Shown here: positions 39,497 through 49,101 of the stretch, piece by piece
Layout: each line of letters begins with the position of its first letter
Position numbering within the stretch: the first letter of the stretch is position 1
From: Sphingomonas sp. J315
GTDB lineage: Bacteria > Pseudomonadota > Alphaproteobacteria > Sphingomonadales > Sphingomonadaceae
DNA length: 64,000 nt
Direction of reading: 5' to 3'
Assembly: GCF_024666595.1 (NCBI RefSeq)
Contig: NZ_CP088296.1
Span: 3,524,501 to 3,588,500 of the forward strand
Translations under genes and position numbers: made by a program
Notes under the pieces: model-generated
The model's database searches: none
What the model was told of the DNA's origin: nothing
Seen by the model: the letters and a program-made list of their open reading frames with translations, nothing else

Positions 39497-39976
39497 TTAG
39501 AGGTTTTCGAGCAGATGTTCGGCCGAGCTGACCTTGAACTCGCCGGGTGCTTCGACGTGCAGCTGCTCGACGATGCCGTCGTTGATCAGCATCGAATAAC
39601 GCTGGCCGCGCATACCCATGCCGAATTTGCTGCCGTCGAACTCGAGGCCGACTGCCTTGGCGAACGCGCCGTTGCCGTCCGACAGCATCGTGACGTCGCC
39701 CGCGTCGGCGCTCTTTGCCCACGCACCCATGACGAAGGGATCGTTGACCGCAGTGCATGCGATCTCGTTCACGCCCTTGGCCTTGAGATCATCTGCCTTC
39801 TCGACATAGCCGGGCAGGTGGCGCGCCGAGCAGGTCGGGGTGAAGGCACCGGGAACCGAGAAGAGCGCAACCTTGCGGCCCGCGAAATATTCGTCCGAGC
39901 TGACCTGCTCGGGTCCATTCTCGGTCGCCTTGACGAAATTGGTGCTGGGTACGCGATCGCCGATCTTGATCGTCAT
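39497..39976 (-). CDS. Peroxiredoxin (Prx5/AhpC-TSA redoxin type)
   Basis: A 159-aa thiol peroxidase. The peroxidatic cysteine is in VPGAFTPTCSARHLPGY, with the Prx5-type sequence VNDPFVMGAWAK downstream. Reduces hydrogen and alkyl peroxides in the cytoplasm, with glutathione or thioredoxin as electron donor. Start ATG 39976 (MTIKIGDRVPS). Confidence 0.93.
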   Translation of the reverse strand: MTIKIGDRVPSTNFVKATENGPEQVSSDEYFAGRKVALFSVPGAFTPTCSARHLPGYVEKADDLKAKGVNEIACTAVNDPFVMGAWAKSADAGDVTMLSDGNGAFAKAVGLEFDGSKFGMGMRGQRYSMLINDGIVEQLHVEAPGEFKVSSAEHLLENL

Positions 39977-40085
39977 CTGGGTCTCCTCTCGCTCCGCGGA
40001 ACTGCGGGTTGGCGTCCAAGTGGCATGATCGCGGCGATTTTCAAGCGTGGCGGAGCCGATCGCACGGGACTATGTTGAAGCAGAC

Positions 40086-40646
40086 ATGGAAGAGACCAGC
40101 TTTCTGACCGGGCAAATCCTGCTCGCACTCCCGGGAATCGGCGACCCCAGGTTCGAGCGGGCGGTAATCGCAATCTGCGCGCATGACGCGGAAGGGGCGC
40201 TGGGCGTCGGTATCGGTCGCGAGCTCGACGGGCTGAGCCTGCACGACTTGCTCGGCCAGTTCGAAATCGATCCGGGCGTCGCGCCCGATGCGCCGGTCCA
40301 TTTCGGCGGACCGGTCGAGCCGCAGCGTGGGTTCGTGCTGCATTCGACCGATTGGGGCGGGCAGGACACCATTGACGTGGCGGGCCGCTGGGCATTGTCA
40401 GGGACAATCGACGTACTGCGCGCGATCGCGGATGGCACGGGGCCGTCGCGCTGGATCGTCGCGCTGGGCTATGCCGGCTGGGCCGAAGGGCAACTCGATG
40501 CGGAGTTGACGCGGCATGGCTGGTTCAATGTGCCGGGCGACGCGGCTTTGCTCTATGACGTGGCGGCGGAGCGTCGATGGGAGCGTAGTTTTGCGCGTGC
40601 CGGGATCGACCCGCGCCTGCTGGCGAACGACGCGGGCACCGCCTGA
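40086..40646 (+). CDS. YqgE/AlgH family (UPF0301) protein
   Basis: A 186-aa protein with the family start FLTGQILLALPGIGDPRFER, VHFGGPVEPQRGFVLHS and ALGYAGWAEGQLDAEL. The biochemical role is unsettled. ATG 40086 fits the conserved start; the in-frame upstream GTG at 40047 would add 13 atypical residues. Confidence 0.93.
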   Translation: MEETSFLTGQILLALPGIGDPRFERAVIAICAHDAEGALGVGIGRELDGLSLHDLLGQFEIDPGVAPDAPVHFGGPVEPQRGFVLHSTDWGGQDTIDVAGRWALSGTIDVLRAIADGTGPSRWIVALGYAGWAEGQLDAELTRHGWFNVPGDAALLYDVAAERRWERSFARAGIDPRLLANDAGTA

Positions 40647-40703
40647 CTGCGTGCGCACAAATGCCGGGCTGACAGACGGCGCGCGGCAGTGCAGGAGCGG
40701 CGC

Positions 40704-41393
40704 ATGAGCCATCCACTCGACCGTCCGATCTGGTCCTCACTCGCCACCGGCTGGGCAGCTATCGCCGAGGGAACGCCTGCGGCGTTGCGGGTCGACCGCA
40801 ATATCGGGCTGTTCGGTGCGACCGCGGACGAGTCGCCGGAGAGCCTGGCCGCGCTGGATGCGCTGGTGCCCGAGGATGGCGAGCTATGGCTCGTGGAGCG
40901 CCAGCCGTGGAAGGTACCCGACGGCATCCGCCTGGCGAAGGAGGGGCTGGCGGTGCAGATGGTGCTCGACGCGCTCGTTCCCGACGATCGCGCGGTGCCG
41001 GACATCGTCCCGCTCGACGATGCCGATGGTGCCGAGATGTTCGCGCTGGCCACGCTCACCGAGCCCGGCCCCTATGTCCGCCACAGCAACCGGCTGGGCG
41101 GTTTTGTGGGGGTCAAGGTCGATGGACAGCTTATCGCGATGGCGGGCGAACGGATGCGATTGCCGGGCTATGCCGAGATCAGCGCCGTGTGCACCCATCC
41201 TGACTGGCGCGGCCGCGGGCTGGCGGGGCACCTTACCCGTCATGTCGCCAACGTGATCCTGGCGCGCGGGGAGACCCCCTTTCTGCACTGCTATGCCAGC
41301 AATCGCGCCACCATCGCGCTGTACGAAAGAATGGGGTTCCGCATCCGCACAGACATCCGCGCATTGATCCTTGCGCGAATGCCGACGGTCTGA
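40704..41393 (+). CDS. GNAT-family N-acetyltransferase
   Basis: A 229-aa protein. The acetyl-CoA binding site is ISAVCTHPDWRGRGLAGHLT (R/Q-x-x-G-x-G/A), followed by FLHCYASNRATIALYERMGF. An N-terminal about 110-residue extension (LDRPIWSSLATGWAAIAEGT) marks the FR47-like subgroup. Substrate unknown. ATG 40704 chosen over an upstream GTG/CTG. Confidence 0.88.
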   Translation: MSHPLDRPIWSSLATGWAAIAEGTPAALRVDRNIGLFGATADESPESLAALDALVPEDGELWLVERQPWKVPDGIRLAKEGLAVQMVLDALVPDDRAVPDIVPLDDADGAEMFALATLTEPGPYVRHSNRLGGFVGVKVDGQLIAMAGERMRLPGYAEISAVCTHPDWRGRGLAGHLTRHVANVILARGETPFLHCYASNRATIALYERMGFRIRTDIRALILARMPTV

Positions 41394-41397
41394 ACGC

Positions 41398-41601
41398 CTA
41401 TTTCCGGGCCTTCGCTTCTGCCGCGCTTGGGGATCGCGCGACAGCCCACCGATCATCTCATCCGGGCTCACCCCGGTGCGCAGCCATTTGGTCACTTCGA
41501 CCACGCTGCCGAACCGCCGCTTGCGCCAGTGCGGGGACATATCCCGCGCTCGCCATCAGAAGCGCCAGCGCGGCAGTGCCGGTGTTCGACCAAATCTTCA
41601 T
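41398..41601 (-). pseudogene. Small secreted protein, 67 aa after repairing two indels
   Basis: From ATG 41601 (GGGGGA upstream) the start MKIWSNTGTAALALLMASAG ending PALAQ is a clear Sec signal peptide. As read, the frame stops early. Removing one base near 41515-41525 and adding one G at 41429-41432 gives RRFGSVVEVTKWLRTGVSPD, then EMIGGLSRDPPSAAEAKARK and TAG at 41398-41400. Codon bias supports the repaired frame. 204 bases net. No family recognised. Confidence 0.5.
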
Positions 41602-41692
41602 CGGAGATCCCCCAAACCCCTTCGCGCTCAGTCGTCACAGCGGGATATTTCGCTGTCAACACGGCCATTTAGTGCAGGGTGCCGCGTATCAT

Positions 41693-41708
41693 ATAAAGAT
41701 ATCTTTAT
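41693..41708. promoter_or_regulatory. 16-bp perfect palindrome upstream of ahcY (SahR-like operator candidate)
   Basis: ATAAAGAT directly abuts ATCTTTAT, about 95 bp before the ahcY GTG. Such boxes are bound by ArsR-family regulators of the methionine/SAH cycle (SahR type); the identity of the regulator here is inferred. The remainder of the ahcY upstream gap shows no further signal. Confidence 0.55.
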
Positions 41709-41801
41709 GTTTCATTTGCGCATCGCGCGCCGATCGGCTAGGGGCGCGTGCACAGTCGCGGGCATGCCGCGGCGAATCATTTCACTATCCGGAGAACGAT
41801 C

Positions 41802-43208
41802 GTGGCCACCGTGCTCGACAAGACCGATTACGTCATCAAGGACCTCAGCCTCGCCGCGTTCGGCCGCAAGGAAATCGAGATCGCCGAGACTGAGATGCCG
41901 GGCCTGATGGCGCTGCGCGAAGAGTTCGGCGCGAGCAAGCCGCTCGCCGGCGCGCGCATCACCGGTTCGCTGCATATGACGATCCAGACTGCGGTGCTGA
42001 TCGAGACGCTGAAGGAACTGGGCGCCGAACTGCGCTGGGCGACCTGCAACATCTATTCGACCCAGGACCATGCCGCCGCTGCGATCGCCGCCGCCGGCAT
42101 CCCCGTCTTCGCCGTCAAGGGCGAGACGCTGGAGGAATATTGGGATTACGTCATCCGCATCTTCGACTGGGGTCAGGACCAGACCTGCAACATGATCCTC
42201 GACGATGGCGGCGACGCCACCATGTTCGCGCTGTGGGGCGCGCGCGTAGAGGCCGGTGAGGAGCTGTTCACCCCGTCTAACGAGGAAGAGGAAATCTTCG
42301 TCGCGACGCTGAAGCGCTTCCTGGCCGAGCGTCCCGGTTACCTCACCAAGACCGTCCAGAACATCAAGGGCGTGTCGGAGGAGACCACCACCGGCGTGCA
42401 TCGCCTGTACGAGCTGTCGAAGAAGGGTAAGCTTCCTTTCCCGGCGATCAACGTCAACGACAGCGTGACCAAGTCGAAGTTCGACAACCTCTATGGCTGC
42501 AAGGAATCGCTGGTCGACGCGATCCGTCGCGCCACCGACGTCATGCTGGCCGGCAAGGTCGCCTGCGTCGCCGGTTTCGGCGACGTCGGCAAGGGTTCGG
42601 CGGCGTCGCTGCGCAACGGCGGCGCGCGCGTTCTGGTCACCGAAATCGATCCAATCTGCGCGCTGCAGGCGGCGATGGAGGGCTATGAAGTCGTGACGAT
42701 GGAAGAGGCCGCGACCCGCGCCGACATCTTCGTCACCGCGACCGGCAACGAAGGCGTGCTGACCGTCGATCACATGCGCGCGATGAAGAACATGGCGATC
42801 GTGTCGAACATCGGTCACTTCGACAGCGAGATCGAGATCGCCGGCCTCGCCAACTTCAAGTGGACCGAGATCAAGCCGCAGGTCGACGAGGTCGAGTTCC
42901 CCGATGGCAAGAAGATCATCGTCCTGTCGAAGGGCCGCCTGGTCAACCTGGGCAACGCGACCGGTCACCCTTCGTTCGTGATGTCGTCAAGCTTCACCAA
43001 CCAGGTTCTGGCGCAGATCGAGCTGTGGACCGGTGCGGACAAGTACGGCAACGACGTGTACGTCCTGCCCAAGCACCTCGACGAGAAGGTTGCGGCGCTT
43101 CACCTCGACAAGCTGGGCGTCAAGCTGTCCAAGCTGACCCAGCGTCAGGCCGATTATATCGGCGTGCCGGTCGAAGGCCCGTTCAAGCCGGACCACTATC
43201 GCTACTAA
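41802..43208 (+). CDS. ahcY: Adenosylhomocysteinase
   Basis: A 468-aa NAD-dependent enzyme splitting S-adenosylhomocysteine to adenosine and homocysteine. [35 protein letters not shown], the NAD-binding [15 protein letters not shown] and the C-terminal PFKPDHYRY are all canonical. GTG 41802 follows GGAGAACGATC and gives (M)[13 protein letters not shown]. Expression may be controlled through the upstream palindrome. Confidence 0.98.
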   Translation: MATVLDKTDYVIKDLSLAAFGRKEIEIAETEMPGLMALREEFGASKPLAGARITGSLHMTIQTAVLIETLKELGAELRWATCNIYSTQDHAAAAIAAAGIPVFAVKGETLEEYWDYVIRIFDWGQDQTCNMILDDGGDATMFALWGARVEAGEELFTPSNEEEEIFVATLKRFLAERPGYLTKTVQNIKGVSEETTTGVHRLYELSKKGKLPFPAINVNDSVTKSKFDNLYGCKESLVDAIRRATDVMLAGKVACVAGFGDVGKGSAASLRNGGARVLVTEIDPICALQAAMEGYEVVTMEEAATRADIFVTATGNEGVLTVDHMRAMKNMAIVSNIGHFDSEIEIAGLANFKWTEIKPQVDEVEFPDGKKIIVLSKGRLVNLGNATGHPSFVMSSSFTNQVLAQIELWTGADKYGNDVYVLPKHLDEKVAALHLDKLGVKLSKLTQRQADYIGVPVEGPFKPDHYRY

Positions 43209-43226
43209 ACGGTAGAGCCGAAACAG

Positions 43227-43265
43227 AAAGGGGGCGCTTCCGGGATCGGAAGCGCCCCCTTTTTC
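43227..43265. terminator. Bidirectional intrinsic terminator between ahcY and the sulfotransferase operon
   Basis: A 15-bp perfect stem: AAAGGGGGCGCTTCC (43227-43241) with GGAAGCGCCCCCTTT (43248-43262), loop GGGATC, flanked by T-run on one side and A-rich on the other. Serves both convergent transcripts. Confidence 0.92.
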
Positions 43266-43267
43266 GT

Positions 43268-44863
43268 TCAGGCGTCGGCGAGCGGGCCGAGCACATCACG
43301 CAGCGGATCGAGCCACTGCGCATAGGGTTTCCAGATATCGACGCCGTCGCGGTTGAGCGGGCGGCGAACCTGCTCACTGCTGGGCGTGCGGACCACGCGG
43401 TCGAGCTTGTGGAATTGCAGGATTGCCGGATCCCAGTGCAGGCCGAGATAGGCGAGGGCAGGGCGCAGCTGCGGTTCGGGATCATCGACCATCGCGGCAT
43501 AGTCGATATGGTGGACCAGACCGGGCGCGACGCCGTCGAGATGCGCCATCAGCCGCACATAGTCGACATAGCTCCGTCCGATATGGGTCAGGTCGAACGA
43601 CGAGGCGTGCGCGCTGGAAAACAGCTGGGTGTAGTTTGAAAAACAGCAGTCCATCGCGTTGCGCCGGATGTCGAGGAAGCGCGCCTGTGGCAGGATTCGC
43701 TTCAGGAACAGGAGGTTGCTCCAATTATGGGGCAGCTTGTCGATAAAGAAGGGAGAATCGCTGCGGCGGTGCTCGGCCGCGCGGCGCAGATAATCTTCGC
43801 CCAGCACCCGTGCCTGATCGTCGGTAAGGGTCCGGGTCAGCTGCGGCACGGTCATGGAGCCGCGGCGGGTTGCGAGCTCGATCGCGGAACGCAGGATGGC
43901 GGGTCCGTAGGGAAGCTCGCCCACCGGCTCAAGCGCGGGATGGCTTCCCAGCATCTGTTCCAGCAGGGTCGAACCGGAGCGCGGCAGGCTGACGATGAAG
44001 ATCGGAATTGCCCCGTCCCCGACGGGTTCTTGCGGGAGCCGGGCGATGAAATCGGCGTCAATCGTGCGCTCAATCTCGGTGATCTCCGCGGTCAGTTCGG
44101 CCGGGTCATATTTGAGGCTCTCGGCACGTTGGGCGTTGCCCTTTGCATAATGGGCGAATGCCTCCGCATGGCGCTCCCGATCGTGCAGCGCCTTTGCCAT
44201 TGCGAAATGTAACGGCGCACTGTTCCGGGGATCGATCGCGACTTCGATCCCGCGTGCGATCATTTCGAGATCCTGATCGGTAAGGACTTTGCGCTTGATG
44301 CTGGCCAGGCCCCACCACGCCTCGCCGAACTCGAAATCGGCCCCGGCGGCGCGGCGGTAGGCGGCGACTGCCTCATCGACCCGGCCCATCGCGCGCAGGA
44401 TGTGGCCGAGCGGAATCAACAGATTCGGATGCGTGTCGCCGGCCTGCTCGACCAGTTGTTGTTGCAGTTCCAGCGCCTCATCGTGCCGGCCGAGCTTGTC
44501 GAGCAATGCGCTTCGTGCGGATGGAATTGCGAGGTCGGAAACCTCTCGTTCCAGCTCCTCCATCAATGCCAGCGCCTCAACCGGGCGTTGCTGCTGATTG
44601 TAGACCGCAGCAAGTTCGCGTCGCGCGTCAGGGCCGCGCGCGCCGGCTGCGATCGCCTGGCGCAGGAATTGTTGCGCCTGTTCGAGCGCGCCGAGGCGGT
44701 TCGCGATCGACCCCAGCATCGTCAACCCCTCCGGGTCGCCGGGGTGCCGGCGGAGATGGTTCATCACTTCCCGCGCCGCAGCCTCCGGCTTTTCCGCCGA
44801 GAGCAGGTTGCGCGCACGTGCGAGCGCGGGGCGGGACGAGATCAGCGGATCGGTCTGGTTCAT
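43268..44863 (-). CDS. TPR-repeat sulfotransferase family protein
   Basis: A 531-aa protein. Residues about 10-265 are TPR helices (PGDPEGLTMLGSIANRLGAL and on). The C-terminal half is a PAPS-dependent sulfotransferase: the 5'-phosphosulfate loop is SLPRSGSTLLEQMLGSHPAL and the downstream helix has FIDKLPHNWSNLLFLKRILP with DIRRNAMDCCFS. No signal peptide. It follows the second sulfotransferase by 9 bp, downstream of a TonB-dependent receptor. The acceptor substrate is unknown. Confidence 0.9.
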   Translation of the reverse strand: MNQTDPLISSRPALARARNLLSAEKPEAAAREVMNHLRRHPGDPEGLTMLGSIANRLGALEQAQQFLRQAIAAGARGPDARRELAAVYNQQQRPVEALALMEELEREVSDLAIPSARSALLDKLGRHDEALELQQQLVEQAGDTHPNLLIPLGHILRAMGRVDEAVAAYRRAAGADFEFGEAWWGLASIKRKVLTDQDLEMIARGIEVAIDPRNSAPLHFAMAKALHDRERHAEAFAHYAKGNAQRAESLKYDPAELTAEITEIERTIDADFIARLPQEPVGDGAIPIFIVSLPRSGSTLLEQMLGSHPALEPVGELPYGPAILRSAIELATRRGSMTVPQLTRTLTDDQARVLGEDYLRRAAEHRRSDSPFFIDKLPHNWSNLLFLKRILPQARFLDIRRNAMDCCFSNYTQLFSSAHASSFDLTHIGRSYVDYVRLMAHLDGVAPGLVHHIDYAAMVDDPEPQLRPALAYLGLHWDPAILQFHKLDRVVRTPSSEQVRRPLNRDGVDIWKPYAQWLDPLRDVLGPLADA

Positions 44864-44872
44864 CCGGTCAGC

Positions 44873-45658
44873 CTAGCGATATCCGAGCAGGGCGCGAAGG
44901 CCAGGCGCATGGAAATCGACGAGCGCGCGATGGCGATCCCCCAACCGATCGGGCAATTGCTTGGCAACGCCAGTGAGGTTGTCCCGCGCGGTTCCGCTCT
45001 GCGCAGGGTCGGCACCGATACGGACGCGCGCCTGCCAGTCCGTCGGCACCGCGATGCCGCATGCTTCAAGCAATGCGGCGAAATAGGCAGCCGCCGCGTC
45101 GGTCTCGGGTTGCCGCGCATGCGCGACCAGATCCTCGAACCTGATCGGATAGACGCTGGAGCCGAGCCAGGCGGCGACGTTCAATTCATACATGCCGTGC
45201 AGCGAAGGCTGTTTTCCCGGGATGCCGAAGATCATCATCGTCAGCAGTTCATCGATGCCGAGCGCTCCCGATTTCAGAAATTCGACATTGCCGCTGAACT
45301 GTTCGGACAGGAAAAAGCGCGCCTGTGCGATCACCCAGTCATACGGGTCGCGATAGAGAAGGATGCGCCGCGCCGATGCGGTCTCGATGACTGACGCATC
45401 GGCGAAAAACAGATGGCCCCAGCTCAGCCTGGGATGTGCCGGATCGAACGCGACGCGGTGGCGCTGGAGCGTCGGCCACTGGATGAAGTCGGCCTGATAT
45501 TGCTGATCTACGGGAACGAACATTCGCAGGATGTTGCGCAACAGATGGCTGCCGCTTTTGGGCAGGCTGTTGAGAAACACCGGATGGGTCAGCGGTGCCT
45601 GGGTGAACTGACGGTTCGCATCATCCAGATTGTCGGGGGTTACGAGGACTTGCGGCAT
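44873..45658 (-). CDS. Sulfotransferase domain protein
   Basis: A 261-aa PAPS-dependent sulfotransferase. The PAPS 5'-loop is LNSLPKSGSHLLRNILRMF and the 3'-phosphate-binding region ILLYRDPYDWVIAQARFFLS. It differs clearly from the TPR-containing neighbour and has no TPR. Located between the TonB receptor (87 bp) and the TPR sulfotransferase (9 bp) in one minus-strand operon. Acceptor unknown. Confidence 0.85.
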   Translation of the reverse strand: MPQVLVTPDNLDDANRQFTQAPLTHPVFLNSLPKSGSHLLRNILRMFVPVDQQYQADFIQWPTLQRHRVAFDPAHPRLSWGHLFFADASVIETASARRILLYRDPYDWVIAQARFFLSEQFSGNVEFLKSGALGIDELLTMMIFGIPGKQPSLHGMYELNVAAWLGSSVYPIRFEDLVAHARQPETDAAAAYFAALLEACGIAVPTDWQARVRIGADPAQSGTARDNLTGVAKQLPDRLGDRHRALVDFHAPGLRALLGYR

Positions 45659-45745
45659 TGCGCGGCCCGACTCCTTTCGTTCGACAAAATGAAAACGGGC
45701 GACATGTTACCATGACGCCCGTTCCCAATCATTGATCTTCCTGGA

Positions 45746-48700
45746 TCAGAATTTTGCCGAGACGTTGATGAACGCGCGTCGGCCGACAAAGCTGTACTGC
45801 GACGCGGCGACGACCGGGCCGAGCATGCTGATCTGACCGCCGTTCAGCACCGACACGCGCGGCGGGCGGGTGTTGAACAGGTTGCTGACACCCAGCGTGA
45901 TCTCGAACTTGTCCGCGACTTCCTGGGTGATCGACGCATTGTGGTAGAAGGTCGCGTTGGTGGTCAGCACCGGGCAATAAATGCCGCGGATCGCAACGCC
46001 GTCTCCACGGTCGCCGTTGATGCACGGATTGCCGTTATTGTCGGCGAGGAACTCATCCACGTTCGACGTCGCGCCGATCACGTTCATGCCGTAGAACAGC
46101 GTGGTCCCGCTGCTCGGCAGGTTCCAGGTCAGGCGGAAGTCGCCGACCCAGCGCGGCGATCCGGCTTCCCCATTGTCGGTCTGAATCGGCGACGTCGGGA
46201 GCAGCTGGAAGGTGTCGCGGGTCTGCCAGGTCATGTCGGCGGTGAAGCTGATATTGCCCCATGCACCCAGGTCGCTGCGCACATTCGCGGTGAGGTCGAC
46301 ACCGCTGTTCTGCTGACTGGCAATGTTGATGTACTGATCCGACACCGTGTTGATGTTGAACGGTGCGCCGGTCTGGCCGCGCGTGAAGAGCGAGCAGAGC
46401 GGATCGGTCGGGAAACTGGCCGAGTCATAGCAGCCGAAGATGATGCTTGCCGCGCCGAGCTGAGCGACCTGGCCCGACACCTTGATGTCGAAATAGTCGA
46501 CCGCGATGTTGATGCGCGTGCGGCTGCCCAGGAAGCCCAGTCGCGGAGTCAGGACGCCGCCGATCACGAACGCCTTCGAGGTTTCCGCTTCCAGCTGGCC
46601 GATGCCGCCCTGCGAGGAGACCGTCGCCGAGACACCCGACCCGTTATAGGTAGCCGGAATACCCTGTGCGATGCAGTTGTCGCGCTGACGCTGGTTGATC
46701 CGACCGGTGAGGAAGCCATTGGTGTAGCCGGCGCACGGGTCGATATTGCGCGAGAACTGGAAGCTCGTCTCGTTCGCCAGGAACTGTTCGAACAGAGCAG
46801 GCGAGCGGAACGACGTGCCATAGCTGCCGCGGACGCGGAACCACTCGGTCGGAGCCCAGTTGCCGCCGAGCTTGTAGGTCCAGTTGCCGTTGTCGCTGTC
46901 CGAGAAACCGTCCGACGTGCGCGTCGACGTCACGTTGGTGACGCGACCGGCAGCCGAGAGGGACAGTTCGTGGACGAACGGCAGATCCTTGAGCAGGGGC
47001 ACGTTGATTTCGCCGAACGCTTCCCAGGTCTTGCTGGAGCCGGCAGTGATGCCCGAGGTCGAGGCACCCCATGCGTTGCCCGCACGGGTGATCTCGCCGG
47101 GCGTATCGTTGATCTCGTCCCGACGGAAGGCTGCGCCGATCGCGACGCCGAGCATACCACCCGGCAGCTTGAACAACTCGCCCGTGAGCGCGGCTTCACC
47201 GGTCCACTGGGTGTAGAGCGTGCGGCCCTCCTCCCAATCGAACAGATAAGCCTTTTGCGCATCGGTGATCTCGCCGCGCAGGAAGTAGGGGTTGGTCCAG
47301 GGAATATCGACACACTGGCGACCCGAAACCGGGGTTACCATGCCGACGCACGAACCAATTGATCCAAAGCCCTGCTGGGTGCTGATGTCGTAGGCGTCCT
47401 GCAGGATCTGCTGGGTGCGGTAGCGGCCGATGCTGCGGCTGTACTGGCCGTAAACTTCCCACTTCCAGTTGTCGGTCGCGCCGAACGAGCCGCGCAGACC
47501 GGCGACGCCGCGATAGTAATCCACCTTCTGGCTGGTATCGCTCTGATCGGTGATCGCGGTCGGGCTGATCAGGTTCACACCGCCGAAGCCGCCACCCCAG
47601 TAATTGTAGAGGTTGCCGCCCGGATTGTAGCCGTAGAGGTCGCCCGTGTAGCCAAAGCTCCAGAACTGGCGCCAGCCATTCTGGTAGGTTTCACGACGGT
47701 TGAACAGGAATTCACCGAACAGCTCGATCGAGTCGGTGATCTCTTGCGACCCTTCCGCGAACACGGTGTAGAGGTCGGTCTTGGGGACGATGGTCGACTG
47801 CTCGACGAACGGGTGATAGGCGTTCTGCACCGCAAGCGATGCGGTGTCGTATCCGGTCGGGAACCAGCCCGCAGGGGCGCTGAAGTCGCCGGGATATGCG
47901 GGGGCGCCATAGGCAGGAATGCCCAGCGTTTCACCGGGATACTGGTACTGAAGCAGCACAGTCGAGCGGTTGAACGACGTGTTGCGCCCGGTGTTCGGGC
48001 CGCCCGGCCCGTCGAGCTGCAGGTTGTCGATCAGGTTGTAGGTCCAGATGTGACCCCAGCGCAGATCTTCGCACGCGAAGCTGCCGGTGCGCGGATCGAC
48101 CAGATCTGCGCGCGTCCCGTCCTGACGGAAGGTGTAGGCTTCAGGGCAGGCGAGATAGTCGCGGTCGCCGCGGGTCAGTTCGTTCTGATGCCAATAGTCG
48201 GCACCGATCAGGAAGTGGCCCGTGTCCCACTTCTTGCCGAAGATCGCGTTGATGCGGTAGGTTTCGCCGCCGCCGTCGAACGGGGTGGACACGTTCCCCG
48301 ACAGTTGCAGACCTTCGATATCGGTCTTGGTCGTAATGTTGACCACGCCCGCGACTGCGTCCGACCCATAGACCGACGAGGCACCGGTCTTGAGGATGTC
48401 GATGCGCTGCGCGAGCGACGAGGGCAGCACGTTGAGGTCGAAGGACGAGACGCCGCCGCGCGTACCGGCCGGGCCGGCGCGACGGCCATTGAGCAGGACC
48501 AGCGTGCGGTTCGCGCCGAGACCGCGAAGGTCGATCGTCTGCGCGCCCGGCCCGCCATTGGTCACGAAGTTCGACGAAAGTGCCGACGTGATCTGGGTCG
48601 AACCTGCTGCGATCGGGCTGCTCTGGAGCATCGAGGCCAGGTCGGTCTTGCCTTCCTTCGCGACCAGCTCGGGGTCGATCTGGCTGATCGGATCCGGGCT

Positions 48701-48898
48701 GTTGAACGGCGTAATGCCGCGAATGCGCGAACCGGTCACGACGACTTCGGCCTCCGACGAGGCCTGAGCGGTGGTCGGTGCCTCCGGTTCCTCGGTTGGC
48801 GCTTCCTGCCCGAACGCGGGAGCGGATCCGGTGATTACAAGACCGAATATCGCGATGGAGCGGAGCGCGGTCGCGCTCAAAAAGCTGGATTTCGCCAT
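45746..48898 (-). CDS. TonB-dependent outer-membrane receptor
   Basis: A 1050-aa receptor. Signal peptide with core SIAIFGLVITGSAPAFGQ, a Glu/Pro/Thr linker, plug domain (EVVVTGSRIRGITPFNSPDP, VLLNGRRAGPAGT, GSDAVAGVVNITTK) and a 22-strand-type barrel ending in VSAKF with the terminal aromatic. The size and RGLGANRTLVLLNGRR-type plug place it among the large peptide or oligosaccharide receptors of sphingomonads. Ligand unknown. It leads the operon with two sulfotransferases and is divergent from divL. Confidence 0.95.
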   Translation of the reverse strand: MAKSSFLSATALRSIAIFGLVITGSAPAFGQEAPTEEPEAPTTAQASSEAEVVVTGSRIRGITPFNSPDPISQIDPELVAKEGKTDLASMLQSSPIAAGSTQITSALSSNFVTNGGPGAQTIDLRGLGANRTLVLLNGRRAGPAGTRGGVSSFDLNVLPSSLAQRIDILKTGASSVYGSDAVAGVVNITTKTDIEGLQLSGNVSTPFDGGGETYRINAIFGKKWDTGHFLIGADYWHQNELTRGDRDYLACPEAYTFRQDGTRADLVDPRTGSFACEDLRWGHIWTYNLIDNLQLDGPGGPNTGRNTSFNRSTVLLQYQYPGETLGIPAYGAPAYPGDFSAPAGWFPTGYDTASLAVQNAYHPFVEQSTIVPKTDLYTVFAEGSQEITDSIELFGEFLFNRRETYQNGWRQFWSFGYTGDLYGYNPGGNLYNYWGGGFGGVNLISPTAITDQSDTSQKVDYYRGVAGLRGSFGATDNWKWEVYGQYSRSIGRYRTQQILQDAYDISTQQGFGSIGSCVGMVTPVSGRQCVDIPWTNPYFLRGEITDAQKAYLFDWEEGRTLYTQWTGEAALTGELFKLPGGMLGVAIGAAFRRDEINDTPGEITRAGNAWGASTSGITAGSSKTWEAFGEINVPLLKDLPFVHELSLSAAGRVTNVTSTRTSDGFSDSDNGNWTYKLGGNWAPTEWFRVRGSYGTSFRSPALFEQFLANETSFQFSRNIDPCAGYTNGFLTGRINQRQRDNCIAQGIPATYNGSGVSATVSSQGGIGQLEAETSKAFVIGGVLTPRLGFLGSRTRINIAVDYFDIKVSGQVAQLGAASIIFGCYDSASFPTDPLCSLFTRGQTGAPFNINTVSDQYINIASQQNSGVDLTANVRSDLGAWGNISFTADMTWQTRDTFQLLPTSPIQTDNGEAGSPRWVGDFRLTWNLPSSGTTLFYGMNVIGATSNVDEFLADNNGNPCINGDRGDGVAIRGIYCPVLTTNATFYHNASITQEVADKFEITLGVSNLFNTRPPRVSVLNGGQISMLGPVVAASQYSFVGRRAFINVSAKF

Positions 48899-49101
48899 GA
48901 CTTGTGTCCCCTGTTACACAATAATCGCTGGATTGTTGCTGCATTGCAGGAAGATGACAACCCGGTTTCGGGCGTGACCACCGATATGGGGCGAGGCTGG
49001 AGGCAGGTGTTGCCGCAGGGCCACAGGCGATCGTCGGCGCGCGGGCGTTGCCGGGCGCGGCGCGACTTCGTAAGAGCGACGATAATGAGGGATTCCGCGC
49101 G

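Noticed and set aside
41371..41907. Plus-strand frame between the acetyltransferase and ahcY
   Set aside because: Antisense to the small secreted-protein frame and overlapping the ahcY start; no codon bias or start signal.
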